From an uncultured Collinsella sp. (GTDB lineage Bacteria > Actinomycetota > Coriobacteriia > Coriobacteriales > Coriobacteriaceae): a stretch of 21,406 nt of DNA. This document shows, in pieces, positions 1 to 7,816 of this stretch. The position numbers were made by a program, and so were the translations under genes. The stretch spans positions 1 to 21,406 of the forward strand of contig CABUMU010000021.1 in the NCBI GenBank assembly GCA_902492855.1. The letters are read 5' to 3'. The first letter of the stretch is position 1; each line of letters begins with the position of its first letter. The notes below the pieces were generated by a model. The model worked only from the letters and a program-made list of their open reading frames with translations, did not search any database and had not been told where the DNA came from.

Positions 1-2706
1 CGCCTGCTTGACCTCGAGCACCGCCTCGGGCAGCGAATAGCGCGCCCAAGCGCGGTCTTCGCGCAGGTTGCGCTCGCACGAGAGCGGGTCCGTGGGGCTC
101 GAGAACGGCAGCTTGGGAATGATGACGCAGCGCAGCGTCTCGCCGCTGGCGTCGAATCCCTCCCAGAAGGCCTTAAGAGCAAAAAGCGACGAGGTCGGCT
201 CGTTGATAAACCGGTCGCGCAGGCGACGAGGAGATGAGTTGCGCTGCTGGCAGTTGAGCTCCAGACCCGCACGGGCCATCTTGGGCTCAACGCGGGCATA
301 CAGGTCTTCCATGTCGCGCCGATTGGTGAACAGTGTGAGCACCGATCCGCCCATGGCAAGATGGGCGTCGACCAGCACGCGCTCGAGCGCCGTAAGATAG
401 CTCTCATGATCGCGCGGATCGGGGATATCGCCCGCAACGACTACAGCCATGTTCGAATCGAAGTCGTAGCTCGAATCCAAGTGCAACGATGAGGATGTTG
501 AAGCACCGATGCGATCGAGGCCGACCGCGTGGTTAAAGTGTTCAAAGCTTTTGGACACCGTCATGGTCGCCGAGGCAAAGATAGCCGTGTGAACCTCGGG
601 CAGCCATTCGGTTGCCAAGGCCTCGCCAATGTCGATGCGCTCTGCGGTCATTGACTCTCCGCCGGCACGCAGCCTGCGATTGACCTGCAGCGAATACACG
701 TAGTGTTCATCGATGCCATCAATGATGAGTTTGAGGTTCTCGGCCAGCTCGTGCAGGCGGCGCGAGATATCACCCAGATCGACAACAACCTCGGGCTTGT
801 CGGCGGCGACGGCCTGCACCAGCGCGTCGACGCTCTTGTCAGCCTGTTCCAATGCGTCGATGGCAGCGTAGGCCGACTGTAAGAAATCATGCCAGTCGTC
901 AGATTCGCGCAGCTCGGGGCCAATCCATAGATTGGCATTGTCATAACCCCCACGGGCACGGCGACCGAGCTCGCGAACGCCATCGAACACGTCGGCGATT
1001 GCCATGCTCGCGCGCGCAACCGTCGACGTTGCCTTGGCAGTAAGGCCCAGATAGAGCGTAGAGCCCTCGGAGGTTACCAAATCACGGGAAACCTGGCTTA
1101 GCGCGCCGGTGCTCGAGCCACCCAGGCGCTCAAACAGAACGCGTGATTCGTCCGCCGACACCACGCGCGCCCACTGACGGCGCGCCTCGCGCTCGATAGA
1201 ATGGGCCTCGTCGATTACCCAATGACGAATCGGAGGCAAAATCCTGCCCTCGGCCGCGACATTGCGGAACAGCAGGGAATGGTTGGTGACCACCACATCG
1301 GCATGCGCCGCACGGCGACGAGCGCCGTGGACCAAACATTTATCAGGGAAAAACGGGCAGAGGCGACGAGCACACTCGCGCGAGGCCGTCGTAAAGTCGG
1401 GGCGGTTGACGCTGCGCCACCGAATGCCAAGTGAGTCGAGGTCACCATCGGCTGATTGGCAGACGTACGCCATAATGACCGCGACCGCCGTGAGCGTGTC
1501 CGCCGGATCGCGCTTGGTGGTAATCTCGACCTGGCCGCGACTCATGCGCTCAAGCTTGCGCAGGCACGGATAGTGGTCATAGCCCTTGAGAGCGCAAAAT
1601 GACAGGCCACCGTCCAGTTGCTCGGCAAGTTTTGGCAGCTCATGGTACATGAGCTGGTCGGCAAGATTGTTCGATTTGGTCGCAATACCAACCGTAATGT
1701 TGTTACGGCGTGCTGCCTCGGCAAAAGGCACCAGATAGGCCATCGATTTACCGACGCCTGTGCCCGCCTCAATTACACGATGAGTGCCCGTGACCAGCGC
1801 ATCACGGACCTCGAGCGCCATCGCGATCTGCTCATCACGCGGCTCGTAGGTGGGGTACATGCGATTGACCAGGCCACCTGGCGCATAGTCTGCCTCAATC
1901 TCCTCACGACTCGGCATCTTGAGTACCGGCAGTTCGTCGGCGTCCACCCGATCGTCGGCGCGATCGGCCTTGAGAACGTCAGCACGAGCGGCGCTGAGAG
2001 AGAAGATATAACCAGGGTTCTGCCCCGCCAAGAATGAGAAGATTGGACGATAGGACCAAGGCACGTCCGGATGCATGTCGGCTAGGCGCGCCATGAGGCC
2101 CTGGGGCAAGTCGGTGAGTGCCACGAGCAACACGCGCCATACGCCACACAGGGCGTCGACGTCGGCATTGGCACGGTGTGATACCGAGTCACAGCCAAAC
2201 AGATCGGCCATAAAAGACAGCTTGTGCGAGGCCAGGCGCGGAAGCGCGATGCGCGACAGCGCCAGCGAATCGATCCAAATATCGCTCACGTTGACGCCGC
2301 CTTTGACCGACTCGATAAACGAGCGGTCGAACGTGGCGTTATGTGCGATTACCGGGCAACCACCGACAAAATCGGCGAGAGCGGCTACGGCCTCAACGGC
2401 CGACGGGGCATCTGCCACATCGGCATTTGTAATGCTCGTGAGCTCGGTAATCTCGGCGGGAATCAGCTGTTTGGGATGCACGAACGTATCGAACCGATCG
2501 ACGATCTCGCGGCCCGAAAGGCGGGCCGCCGATATCTCGATAAGCTCGTTGTCCTGCACCGAAAGACCCGTGGTCTCGGTATCGAGGACGATAACATCTT
2601 CCTCGATGAGACCAAACGATTGGGTTTTGGCGCGCTCGGCAAGAGTGGCATAGGAGTCGATGACAAACTGCGGCGTTCCTGATGAAACCGCGTCCTCGAT
2701 TAGCAT
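1..2706 (-). CDS. dinG: DinG-family helicase with N-terminal 3'-5' exonuclease domain (C-terminus cut by window edge)
   Basis: The frame is open for exactly 902 codons from ATG at 2706 to the window edge. Residues 36-190 are a DEDDh (DnaQ-like) exonuclease: DTETTG (42-47), AHNATFD (121-127) and HRANADVD (177-184). From about 285 a superfamily-2 (XPD-like) helicase follows, with Walker A EAGTGVGKS (313-321) and DEAH box VIDEAH (497-502). Four cysteines (381, 445, 450, 457; the last three spaced C-x4-C-x6-C) match the DinG iron-sulphur cluster. Motif V (FWEGFDASG) and the LPF..P.DPL segment are translated near positions 60-160, but the expected arginine-rich motif VI lies beyond the edge, so perhaps 80 residues are missing. 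The start overlaps the ddl stop (ATGCTAA), which suggests translational coupling. The family acts on damaged or structured DNA. The nuclease domain is typical of Gram-positive DinG; the intact Walker A and cysteines argue that the helicase is active too. Confidence 0.9.
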   Translation of the reverse strand, partial: MLIEDAVSSGTPQFVIDSYATLAERAKTQSFGLIEEDVIVLDTETTGLSVQDNELIEISAARLSGREIVDRFDTFVHPKQLIPAEITELTSITNADVADAPSAVEAVAALADFVGGCPVIAHNATFDRSFIESVKGGVNVSDIWIDSLALSRIALPRLASHKLSFMADLFGCDSVSHRANADVDALCGVWRVLLVALTDLPQGLMARLADMHPDVPWSYRPIFSFLAGQNPGYIFSLSAARADVLKADRADDRVDADELPVLKMPSREEIEADYAPGGLVNRMYPTYEPRDEQIAMALEVRDALVTGTHRVIEAGTGVGKSMAYLVPFAEAARRNNITVGIATKSNNLADQLMYHELPKLAEQLDGGLSFCALKGYDHYPCLRKLERMSRGQVEITTKRDPADTLTAVAVIMAYVCQSADGDLDSLGIRWRSVNRPDFTTASRECARRLCPFFPDKCLVHGARRRAAHADVVVTNHSLLFRNVAAEGRILPPIRHWVIDEAHSIEREARRQWARVVSADESRVLFERLGGSSTGALSQVSRDLVTSEGSTLYLGLTAKATSTVARASMAIADVFDGVRELGRRARGGYDNANLWIGPELRESDDWHDFLQSAYAAIDALEQADKSVDALVQAVAADKPEVVVDLGDISRRLHELAENLKLIIDGIDEHYVYSLQVNRRLRAGGESMTAERIDIGEALATEWLPEVHTAIFASATMTVSKSFEHFNHAVGLDRIGASTSSSLHLDSSYDFDSNMAVVVAGDIPDPRDHESYLTALERVLVDAHLAMGGSVLTLFTNRRDMEDLYARVEPKMARAGLELNCQQRNSSPRRLRDRFINEPTSSLFALKAFWEGFDASGETLRCVIIPKLPFSSPTDPLSCERNLREDRAWARYSLPEAVLEVKQA

Positions 2707-3665
2707 GCAATGCCCGCTCGACGAAGACCCATACGGATCAGGCTGTCACAGACCTGCGGGAACGTCATGTCGTCGGTGTGGCGGATCTCATCCGGATACA
2801 GCGACGTATCGGTCATGCCGGGAATAGTATTGGTCTCGAGGATAACGGGGCCGTCCTCACTCACGATAAAGTCGCTGCGCGAAATACCCAGGCAGCCGAG
2901 CGCCCTATGGGCAGCACAGGCGAGCTCCTGGGCACGAGCGTAGTTCTCGGGCGAAATCTGTGCCGGAATGCGATGGATATCCGTGGGGTCGACATACTTC
3001 ACGTCCAGATCGTAGAACTCGCAGTCCTCGGGCTTACGGATCTCAACGATCGGCAGAGCGCGCACGTCGTCCTCGCCGTATACGCCGACGGTGATCTCGG
3101 TACCCTCGATGCACTTCTCGACCAGCACTTTGTCGCCGTACTCAAACGCTTTGGCGATTGCCGCGGGCAGCTCGGAGGGCTCATGGACCAGAGAAATGCC
3201 ATAGCTGGAACCGTTTACGGCCGGCTTCACAAAGCAGCGCTCGCCACAAACCTCGACGATATGATCGATATCGACTTCATCGCCCACCTCGAGCGCAAGG
3301 CCGGGGGCAACGGGGATGCCCGCCTTGGCGTACAGGAGCTTCGAGACCTCCTTGTCGGCACCGCAGGCGCTCGCGAGCACGCCCGATGCCGTGTAGGGGA
3401 TACCCAGGGTCTCCATGGCACCCTGCATGGCACCATCCTCACCGCCGGCGCCGTGCATGGCGATAAACGCCACGTCAAAGCCACCGGTCGCCATGGTTAC
3501 CATAAAATCATCGGCAGCCGTGTCGAGCAGCTCCACCGAAGTGTACCCAGCCTCCTTCAGGGCCACCACGACGTTCTTTCCCGAATTGAGCGAGATCTCG
3601 CGCTCAGCGGAATGACCGCCCGCCAAGACCGCTACGTGCATGTTCTCTAGGCTTTTACCCGGCAT
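2700..3665 (-). CDS. ddl: D-alanine-D-alanine ligase
   Basis: 321 residues of the ATP-grasp family. It makes the D-Ala-D-Ala dipeptide for peptidoglycan precursors in the cytoplasm. Visible family motifs are GGHSAEREISLNSG (16-29, substrate-binding Glu21), MHGAGGEDGAMQG (70-82), NGSSYGIS (151-158, catalytic Ser), FYDLDVKY (217-224, keeping the Tyr that marks D-Ala rather than D-Lac specificity), SRSDF (262-266) and LETNTIPGMT (276-285, metal-binding Glu/Asn). The ATG at 3665 is chosen because AGGAGG lies about 9 bases upstream; Met9 is a poorer alternative without such a site. It is the first gene of a leftward pair with dinG, a neighbour with no obvious metabolic link. The retained Tyr suggests ordinary vancomycin-susceptible chemistry, which is an inference. 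Confidence 0.95.
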   Translation of the reverse strand: MPGKSLENMHVAVLAGGHSAEREISLNSGKNVVVALKEAGYTSVELLDTAADDFMVTMATGGFDVAFIAMHGAGGEDGAMQGAMETLGIPYTASGVLASACGADKEVSKLLYAKAGIPVAPGLALEVGDEVDIDHIVEVCGERCFVKPAVNGSSYGISLVHEPSELPAAIAKAFEYGDKVLVEKCIEGTEITVGVYGEDDVRALPIVEIRKPEDCEFYDLDVKYVDPTDIHRIPAQISPENYARAQELACAAHRALGCLGISRSDFIVSEDGPVILETNTIPGMTDTSLYPDEIRHTDDMTFPQVCDSLIRMGLRRAGIAC

Positions 3666-3705
3666 GGGCAGACTCCTCCTCTATAATTTCTGCAGCTGAT
3701 ACCAT

Positions 3706-3735
3706 ATTGTAGCGATACCCTCTACGTTTCCCCAA
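3706..3735 (-). promoter_or_regulatory. candidate promoter for ddl-dinG
   Basis: On the minus strand TTGGGG (3735-3730) is followed after 18 bases by TACAAT (3711-3706), about 40 bases upstream of the ddl start codon. The -10 is good and the -35 is mediocre. It lies in the short divergent gap between ddl and rlmN. Confidence 0.4.
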
Positions 3736-3750
3736 AATCGAAAGGCTTCC

Positions 3751-4803
3751 ATGAATCCCAGGACTAAATCTCAGGACATTCGCGACTTGAGCCAAAACGA
3801 TATTCGCGAGCTTGTTGCCGAACTTGGCCAGCCCGCCTTCCGCGCGAAGCAGCTCATCGAATGGGTCTTTGAGAAGAACGTTTGTTCGTTTGACGATATG
3901 ACCAACCTTCCCAAGGCTTTCCGCGAGCAGCTTAAAGAGGCTTTTGCCTTTGACACGCCGACTGAGCTCACCAAGCAGGTTTCTAAAGATGGCTCTCGCA
4001 AGTATCTGCTCGAGTACCACGACGGCATTTCCGTCGAGACTGTCGGTATGCCCCGTCGTAACAAGCTTCCTGTCTGCGTTTCCACCCAGGCAGGCTGTGG
4101 CATGGGCTGCGCTTTTTGCGCTACCGGTCTGAACGGCCTTAAGCGCTCTCTGACCGCTCAAGAGATCGTTGACCAGGTGCTTCATGTCTCCAACGACTTT
4201 GGTGAGCGTGCCACGAGCGTTGTCTTCATGGGACAGGGCGAGCCCTTTGCTAACTATGACGAGGTTCTCAAGGCGCTGCGCATCCTCAACGACCCCGATG
4301 GCATCGGTATCGGCGCTCGTCACCTCACCGTCTCTACCAGCGGCGTTATTCCCGGTATTCGCAAATTTGCCGACATCCCCGAGCAGTTCACGCTTGCCGT
4401 TTCCTTGCACTCCGCTATCCAGTCCACGCGCAACAAGCTTATGCCTGGCGTCAAGAAGTACACGCTCCTGCGCCTTCATGAGGCACTGCAGCTCTACACC
4501 GAAAAGACGGGCCGCCGCCCAACCTATGAGTACGCCATGATCGAAGGCGTCAATGACACAAACCCTGAGATGCAGGCGCTTTGCGACTTCTGCGAGGGAA
4601 CGCTGTGTCACGTCAACCTGATTCAGCTTAACGACATTGAGGGTAGCCCGCTCAAGCCGTCTCCGATTCATAAGGTCGAGGATCTTCAGCGCCGCCTTGA
4701 GTCTCGTGGCATCGAGACCACGATCCGTAATTCTCGCGGCAATGATATTGATGCCGCTTGCGGTCAGTTGAAGCAACGTTTCAAGGTCCAGAAGAACGCA
4801 TAG
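3751..4803 (+). CDS. rlmN: Dual-specificity 23S rRNA/tRNA adenine-C2 methyltransferase RlmN
   Basis: 350 residues, a radical-SAM enzyme that methylates C2 of A2503 in 23S rRNA and, where tested, A37 of some tRNAs. The iron-sulphur CxxxCxxC motif is C116GMGCAFC123. The cysteine before it (Cys109 in PVCVSTQ) and the one near the C-terminus (Cys337 in DIDAACGQL) match the two catalytic cysteines of the mechanism. MGQGEPFANYD and SLHSAIQSTRNKLMP are also typical. A GAAAGG sequence precedes the ATG. It is the only + strand gene left of the origin, so it is transcribed against the leftward replication fork, and a terminator follows. Third codon positions are noticeably richer in T than in the GC-rich genes right of the origin. 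Confidence 0.96.
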   Translation: MNPRTKSQDIRDLSQNDIRELVAELGQPAFRAKQLIEWVFEKNVCSFDDMTNLPKAFREQLKEAFAFDTPTELTKQVSKDGSRKYLLEYHDGISVETVGMPRRNKLPVCVSTQAGCGMGCAFCATGLNGLKRSLTAQEIVDQVLHVSNDFGERATSVVFMGQGEPFANYDEVLKALRILNDPDGIGIGARHLTVSTSGVIPGIRKFADIPEQFTLAVSLHSAIQSTRNKLMPGVKKYTLLRLHEALQLYTEKTGRRPTYEYAMIEGVNDTNPEMQALCDFCEGTLCHVNLIQLNDIEGSPLKPSPIHKVEDLQRRLESRGIETTIRNSRGNDIDAACGQLKQRFKVQKNA

Positions 4804-4822
4804 GGGAGTCTGCACCCCATAA

Positions 4823-4838
4823 CGTTTCATGTGAAACA
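4823..4838. promoter_or_regulatory. degenerate parS-like site
   Basis: CGTTTCATGTGAAACA matches the parS consensus TGTTTCACGTGAAACA at 14 of 16 positions. It lies between the rlmN stop and its terminator, about 2.1 kb from the perfect parS cluster. It may bind ParB weakly or be a decayed site. Confidence 0.45.
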
Positions 4839-4842
4839 TCCG

Positions 4843-4890
4843 ACAGCCCTGGTTGTAGATAATGCAACCAGGGCTGTTTCATTTGTTTTC
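4843..4890 (+). terminator. intrinsic terminator after rlmN
   Basis: A 13-bp perfect stem, ACAGCCCTGGTTG (4843-4855) with CAACCAGGGCTGT (4865-4877), is followed by a T-rich run (ttcatttgtttt). It ends the rlmN transcript. Confidence 0.85.
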
Positions 4891-4936
4891 ATCCTAGAGG
4901 ACTTGATTTACGTAACCTTAGTTTTATAGCCATAAT

Positions 4937-4974
4937 AAGGGGTCCTTGTCTCATGAATCAGACAAGGACCCCTT
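4937..4974 (-). terminator. probable terminator of the parA-parB operon
   Basis: A perfect 15-bp inverted repeat, AAGGGGTCCTTGTCT / AGACAAGGACCCCTT, has an 8-base loop. It lies just beyond the small gene after parB and converges with the rlmN terminator. The T-run after it on the minus strand is weak (ATTATGG), so it may act as a bidirectional or mRNA-stabilising hairpin. Confidence 0.6.
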
Positions 4975-4993
4975 CAAAAAAGGCAAGTAATTG

Positions 4994-5005
4994 TTAGGTA
5001 CCTAA
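4994..5005. repeat. 12-bp palindrome TTAGGTACCTAA, copy 1
   Basis: A perfect palindrome that contains the TAG stop codon of the small gene after parB. An identical copy, including a preceding G, lies at 8498-8509. See findings. Confidence 0.7.
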
Positions 5006-5256
5006 TAACCAACATTTTCCCATTGATGATTAACCCATTCTTGGTTAATCTTGGGATTCTTAGTCACCTGAGCAGTGCGCATGGCGACATCTTCGGTCAT
5101 CACATCCATTTTCTTCTTAGATGTATCGACGATATCCTGAGCTCCGCGCAGCAGTCGACCGCGTAGTTCATCATCTGTCGCAATCTTATAACCAGCAAAG
5201 GCACAAGCGGCGACGGTGGTTGCTAACGCAACGACCGCGAGAACCTTATTCTTCAT
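5002..5256 (-). CDS. small membrane-anchored or lipoprotein-like protein coupled to parB
   Basis: 84 residues; no named family recognised. The N-terminus MKNK is followed by one hydrophobic segment (about residues 5-22, VLAVVALATTVAACAFAG). The rest is charged and helical and ends WVNHQWENVGY. The segment could be a membrane anchor. V-A-A-C also fits a lipobox, so a lipoprotein is possible. Size and shape recall YtxH-type proteins, but I cannot assign it. The ATG at 5256 is chosen because AGGAGG sits 6 bases upstream; the longer ATG at 5274 would fall on or before that site. The start lies 11 bases inside the end of parB, so translation is probably coupled. Third gene of the parA-parB unit, suggesting a link between chromosome segregation and the membrane (inference). 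Confidence 0.75.
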   Translation of the reverse strand: MKNKVLAVVALATTVAACAFAGYKIATDDELRGRLLRGAQDIVDTSKKKMDVMTEDVAMRTAQVTKNPKINQEWVNHQWENVGY

Positions 5257-6151
5257 CCTGATCCTCCTGCCCAAATTGAATCATTTCGCCAAGGATACGG
5301 GAGAGCTCCTCCTCGTCTTTGAACTCGATTTCAATTTTGTTCTTGCCACGCGAACTCTTCACGCGTACATTCGTGTTGAAAACTTGACGAAGGACTCGAG
5401 CAGCCTTTTTGAATGACTGAGGTGTTGCTGGCCTCGGAGTCCTTGGCGTCTCTCCGGCAGAAAACAATGGAGCAAGATTTTCTGTCGCTCTAACGGAAAG
5501 ACCTTCAGCAACAACTTTCTCAGCAAGACGAATCCTGGCATCTTCATATGGAACCGCAAGAATCGCTCTTGCATGACCTGCAGTAAGCTTGCCTTCGAAA
5601 ATCATCTGCTGCACGACTTCGGGAAGATCTAGCAAACGAAGTGAATTTGTAATTGCGGAACGAGACTTACTGACAGCCTTTGATAACGCCTCCTGCGTCA
5701 TACCGCTGGCATCAATGAGCTGACGATAGCCCTTAGCCTCTTCGACGGGATTCAGATCAGAACGCTGAAGATTCTCAATAAGAGCAAGAGCGAGCATTTC
5801 CTCATCATTAACTTCCTTAATGATGACAGGCAATTCTTCAAGGCCAGCAAGTTTCGATGCCTGGTAACGACGCTCACCGGCAATAATCTCATAGCCATTT
5901 CCATGCTTGCGAACCAACAGCGGTTGCAAAACGCCATGTTCTTGGATTGACTCGCTCAACTCGCGAAGTTCGGTTTCATTAAAGTGAATTCGCGGCTGAT
6001 TTGGGTTGGGAACGATATCCTCAATAGGCAGTATTATTTCAGATGCGGCATTTGAAGCCGATGCAGCCGAACCACCAGTCTCATACTCGGCCTCTGAGAC
6101 CAAAGCATTGAGTCCACGTCCCAATCCTCCACGTTTCTTTGCACTAGGCAC
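5246..6151 (-). CDS. parB: Chromosome partitioning protein ParB (Spo0J)
   Basis: 301 residues. ParB binds parS, loads as a CTP-dependent sliding clamp, spreads along the origin region and stimulates ParA. The N-terminal basic motif KKRGGLGRGLNALV (5-18) is the usual ParA-activating peptide. The CTP-binding core includes GERRYQAS (92-99) and ENLQRSDLNPVEEA (126-139). A helix-turn-helix lies at about 151-172 (MTQEALSKAVSKSRSAITN). The C-terminal dimerisation domain (about 245-290) is basic then acidic, ending EDQDEE. Translation starts at GTG 6151, overlapping the parA stop by 8 bases, with AGAGG upstream. It sits near three perfect parS sites, so the ParABS set is complete here. Confidence 0.96.
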   Translation of the reverse strand: MPSAKKRGGLGRGLNALVSEAEYETGGSAASASNAASEIILPIEDIVPNPNQPRIHFNETELRELSESIQEHGVLQPLLVRKHGNGYEIIAGERRYQASKLAGLEELPVIIKEVNDEEMLALALIENLQRSDLNPVEEAKGYRQLIDASGMTQEALSKAVSKSRSAITNSLRLLDLPEVVQQMIFEGKLTAGHARAILAVPYEDARIRLAEKVVAEGLSVRATENLAPLFSAGETPRTPRPATPQSFKKAARVLRQVFNTNVRVKSSRGKNKIEIEFKDEEELSRILGEMIQFGQEDQDEE

Positions 6152-6944
6152 GCTTGATCACCTCTTTTGCAAGGTTCATATACGCTTTTGCACCCTTATT
6201 TTGAGGTGCATAGGTAATTACCGGCTCTCCAAAAGACGGAGCCTCAGAGATTTTTACGGTACGGGGAATTAAGGTCTTAAAAGCTTTATCACCAAAGTAC
6301 GACTGAACTTCCTCAACAACCTGATTCGACAGAGAAGTACGCGAGTCATACATGGTCATAAGCACGCCATAGGTGTCTAAGCCCTTGTTCAGACGTGATT
6401 TGACCATCTTCATTGACTCAAGCAGCTTCGTAACGCCCTCGAGTGCGTAATACTCGCACTGAATCGGAATCAAAACGCTGTCTGCTGCGGTCAAAGCGTT
6501 GATGGTAAGCAGGCCGAGCGAAGGAGGACAGTCAATGAAAATAAAATCGAATTCGTCTTGAATGGGCTCAAGCAAATCTTTGAGGCGGGTTTCACGAGCA
6601 ATTGCGCTTACGAGCTCAATTTCGGCGCCTGCAAGCTGAATTGTCGCCGGAATAACGAATACCTTTTTGCAATTTGTATCAAGAACGAGCGATTCTGCCG
6701 GCACGTCATTCAGCAATGCATCATAGATGCACTGATCAAGGTCTTCTTTTTCAATTCCAAATCCACTTGTACTGTTTCCCTGCGGATCAAAATCGACAAT
6801 CAGTGTCTTGCGTCCCTGTTCACCCAGAGCTGCTGCAAGGTTTACAGCCGTCGTTGACTTACCGACGCCGCCTTTTTGATTGATGATTGCAATAATACGC
6901 GTGTCTTTTGCGCTCTTCGAACGCTTAACGTCGCGAAATCCCAC
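6144..6944 (-). CDS. parA: Chromosome partitioning ATPase ParA (Soj)
   Basis: 266 residues, a deviant Walker-A ATPase that dimerises on ATP, binds DNA nonspecifically and is driven off by ParB. The motifs are KGGVGKST (24-31, with signature Lys24), VDFDPQGNSTS (50-60) and FIDCPPSLGLLT. The start is GTG at 6944, with AGGAGG 4-5 bases upstream. An ATG-free basic N-terminus (FRDVKRSKSAKD) precedes the fold. In some organisms Soj also modulates DnaA; the adjacent oriC makes that possible here, but the sequence does not show it. Base composition is visibly lower in GC than gyrB/gyrA, as for parB and rsmG. Confidence 0.96.
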   Translation of the reverse strand: MGFRDVKRSKSAKDTRIIAIINQKGGVGKSTTAVNLAAALGEQGRKTLIVDFDPQGNSTSGFGIEKEDLDQCIYDALLNDVPAESLVLDTNCKKVFVIPATIQLAGAEIELVSAIARETRLKDLLEPIQDEFDFIFIDCPPSLGLLTINALTAADSVLIPIQCEYYALEGVTKLLESMKMVKSRLNKGLDTYGVLMTMYDSRTSLSNQVVEEVQSYFGDKAFKTLIPRTVKISEAPSFGEPVITYAPQNKGAKAYMNLAKEVIKRA

Positions 6945-6983
6945 GGTCCCTCCTGGTGTGTATTAAAGCTGTCAAACGGAGGA

Positions 6984-6999
6984 TGTTTCACGTGAAACA
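6984..6999. promoter_or_regulatory. parS site 1 (perfect)
   Basis: TGTTTCACGTGAAACA, identical to the universal parS consensus and extended to an 18-bp palindrome at 6983-7000. It lies upstream of parA, where bound ParB could also affect parA transcription. Confidence 0.97.
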
Positions 7000-7022
7000 T
7001 TCCGATTCGATATCAACCGCCA

Positions 7023-7038
7023 TGTTTCACGTGAAACA
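7023..7038. promoter_or_regulatory. parS site 2 (perfect)
   Basis: TGTTTCACGTGAAACA, 39 bases start-to-start from site 1. Confidence 0.97.
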
Positions 7039-7061
7039 CTGCAAGTTGTTAGTATCCATTA

Positions 7062-7077
7062 TGTTTCACGTGAAACA
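7062..7077. promoter_or_regulatory. parS site 3 (perfect)
   Basis: TGTTTCACGTGAAACA, 39 bases from site 2 and ending one base before the rsmG stop codon. Confidence 0.97.
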
Positions 7078-7078
7078 T

Positions 7079-7816
7079 CTAGGCAAGCGGATTCTTCTTT
7101 GCCATGCCATTTGCACGAGGCAACGAGACGGATGCTGGATGACTCTTCTTAAGAACAATAAACTCCCTGTGGCCCAAGCCCTCAGGCAAATCGATTGCGT
7201 CATTCAGAAGCAAAGTGAAGCCACAGATCTTAGCTGCTGACATGCCAGAAGTAAGCTCCTCATCCGATGGATTGCCCTTCGTAATAACAAATAGCCCTCC
7301 ATCCTTGAGGTACGGAGCTGCATACTCAACAAGAATCGGTAGAGGGGCCAGCGCGCGGGCGGTTACGACAGAGAACTGCTTCTTATGGCTTCGAGCATAT
7401 TCTTCAAGGCGATCATGGACTGCATGACCATATTTCAATCCGAGAGCATGAACAAAAGAATTGACAGCATCAACCTTTTTGCGAACAGAGTCAATATAAG
7501 TAGCTTTACGATGTGTGGTTATCGTTAATGGAATACCAGGGAAGCCTGCGCCTGTTCCCATATCGAGCAAAGCTCCATCAGGAGCCTTATTGACATAAGG
7601 AAGTAAAACAAGCGAGTCGAGGATATGAAGTACCGCAGCATCTTCGACGTTAAGAATACGAGTGAGATTGGTTGTCTTATTTGTTTCTAGAACCAAATCC
7701 AAATGCTGGATACATTTCCTCAGCTCAGCATCAGTTACGCTCAAGGAATACTCTTTGCAATAGGAAGTTAGACGGCTGAGCATCTCGTCAGTCTGCTGAT
7801 CAGTAAGTACAAACAA
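7079..7816 (-). CDS. rsmG: 16S rRNA (guanine527-N7)-methyltransferase RsmG (GidB)
   Basis: 245 residues from the chosen start; methylates G527 of 16S rRNA with SAM. The SAM motif LLDMGTGAGFPGIPL and the downstream YIDSVRKKVDAVNSF, VVTARALAPLPILVEYAAPYL and KG segments are typical. The start is taken as TTG at 7816: AAAGGAG lies 6 bases upstream and the length matches the family (about 240). The frame is open upstream to a TTG at 7864, but that codon lies in the T-run of the preceding terminator and is unlikely. The stop is adjacent to parS site 3. It lies between the yidC operon and parA, as in many Gram-positives. Loss of this gene causes low-level streptomycin resistance elsewhere; here it looks intact. 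Confidence 0.93.
   Translation of the reverse strand: MFVLTDQQTDEMLSRLTSYCKEYSLSVTDAELRKCIQHLDLVLETNKTTNLTRILNVEDAAVLHILDSLVLLPYVNKAPDGALLDMGTGAGFPGIPLTITTHRKATYIDSVRKKVDAVNSFVHALGLKYGHAVHDRLEEYARSHKKQFSVVTARALAPLPILVEYAAPYLKDGGLFVITKGNPSDEELTSGMSAAKICGFTLLLNDAIDLPEGLGHREFIVLKKSHPASVSLPRANGMAKKNPLA

Noticed and set aside
3682..3687. TATAAT on the + strand as the rlmN -10 box
   Set aside because: No recognisable -35 lies 16-18 bases upstream; the sequence is better explained as the AT-rich ddl leader.
3655..4839. 394-codon minus-strand frame opposite rlmN
   Set aside because: Antisense to a complete radical-SAM gene. Its MFHMK start comes from the parS-like site, and it shows no domain signature.
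5257..5274. Upstream ATG (5274) for the small gene after parB
   Set aside because: The AGGAGG lies between it and the ATG at 5256, at ideal distance for the latter.
6984..7077. Regularly spaced repeats as a CRISPR array
   Set aside because: The repeats are 16-18 bp palindromes identical to parS, spacers are only 23 bp, there are only three units, and no cas genes are present.
6956..7240. 94-codon + strand frame with three MFHVKH repeats
   Set aside because: MFHVKH is simply the translation of parS read in one frame. The frame also overlaps the rsmG 3' end antisense.
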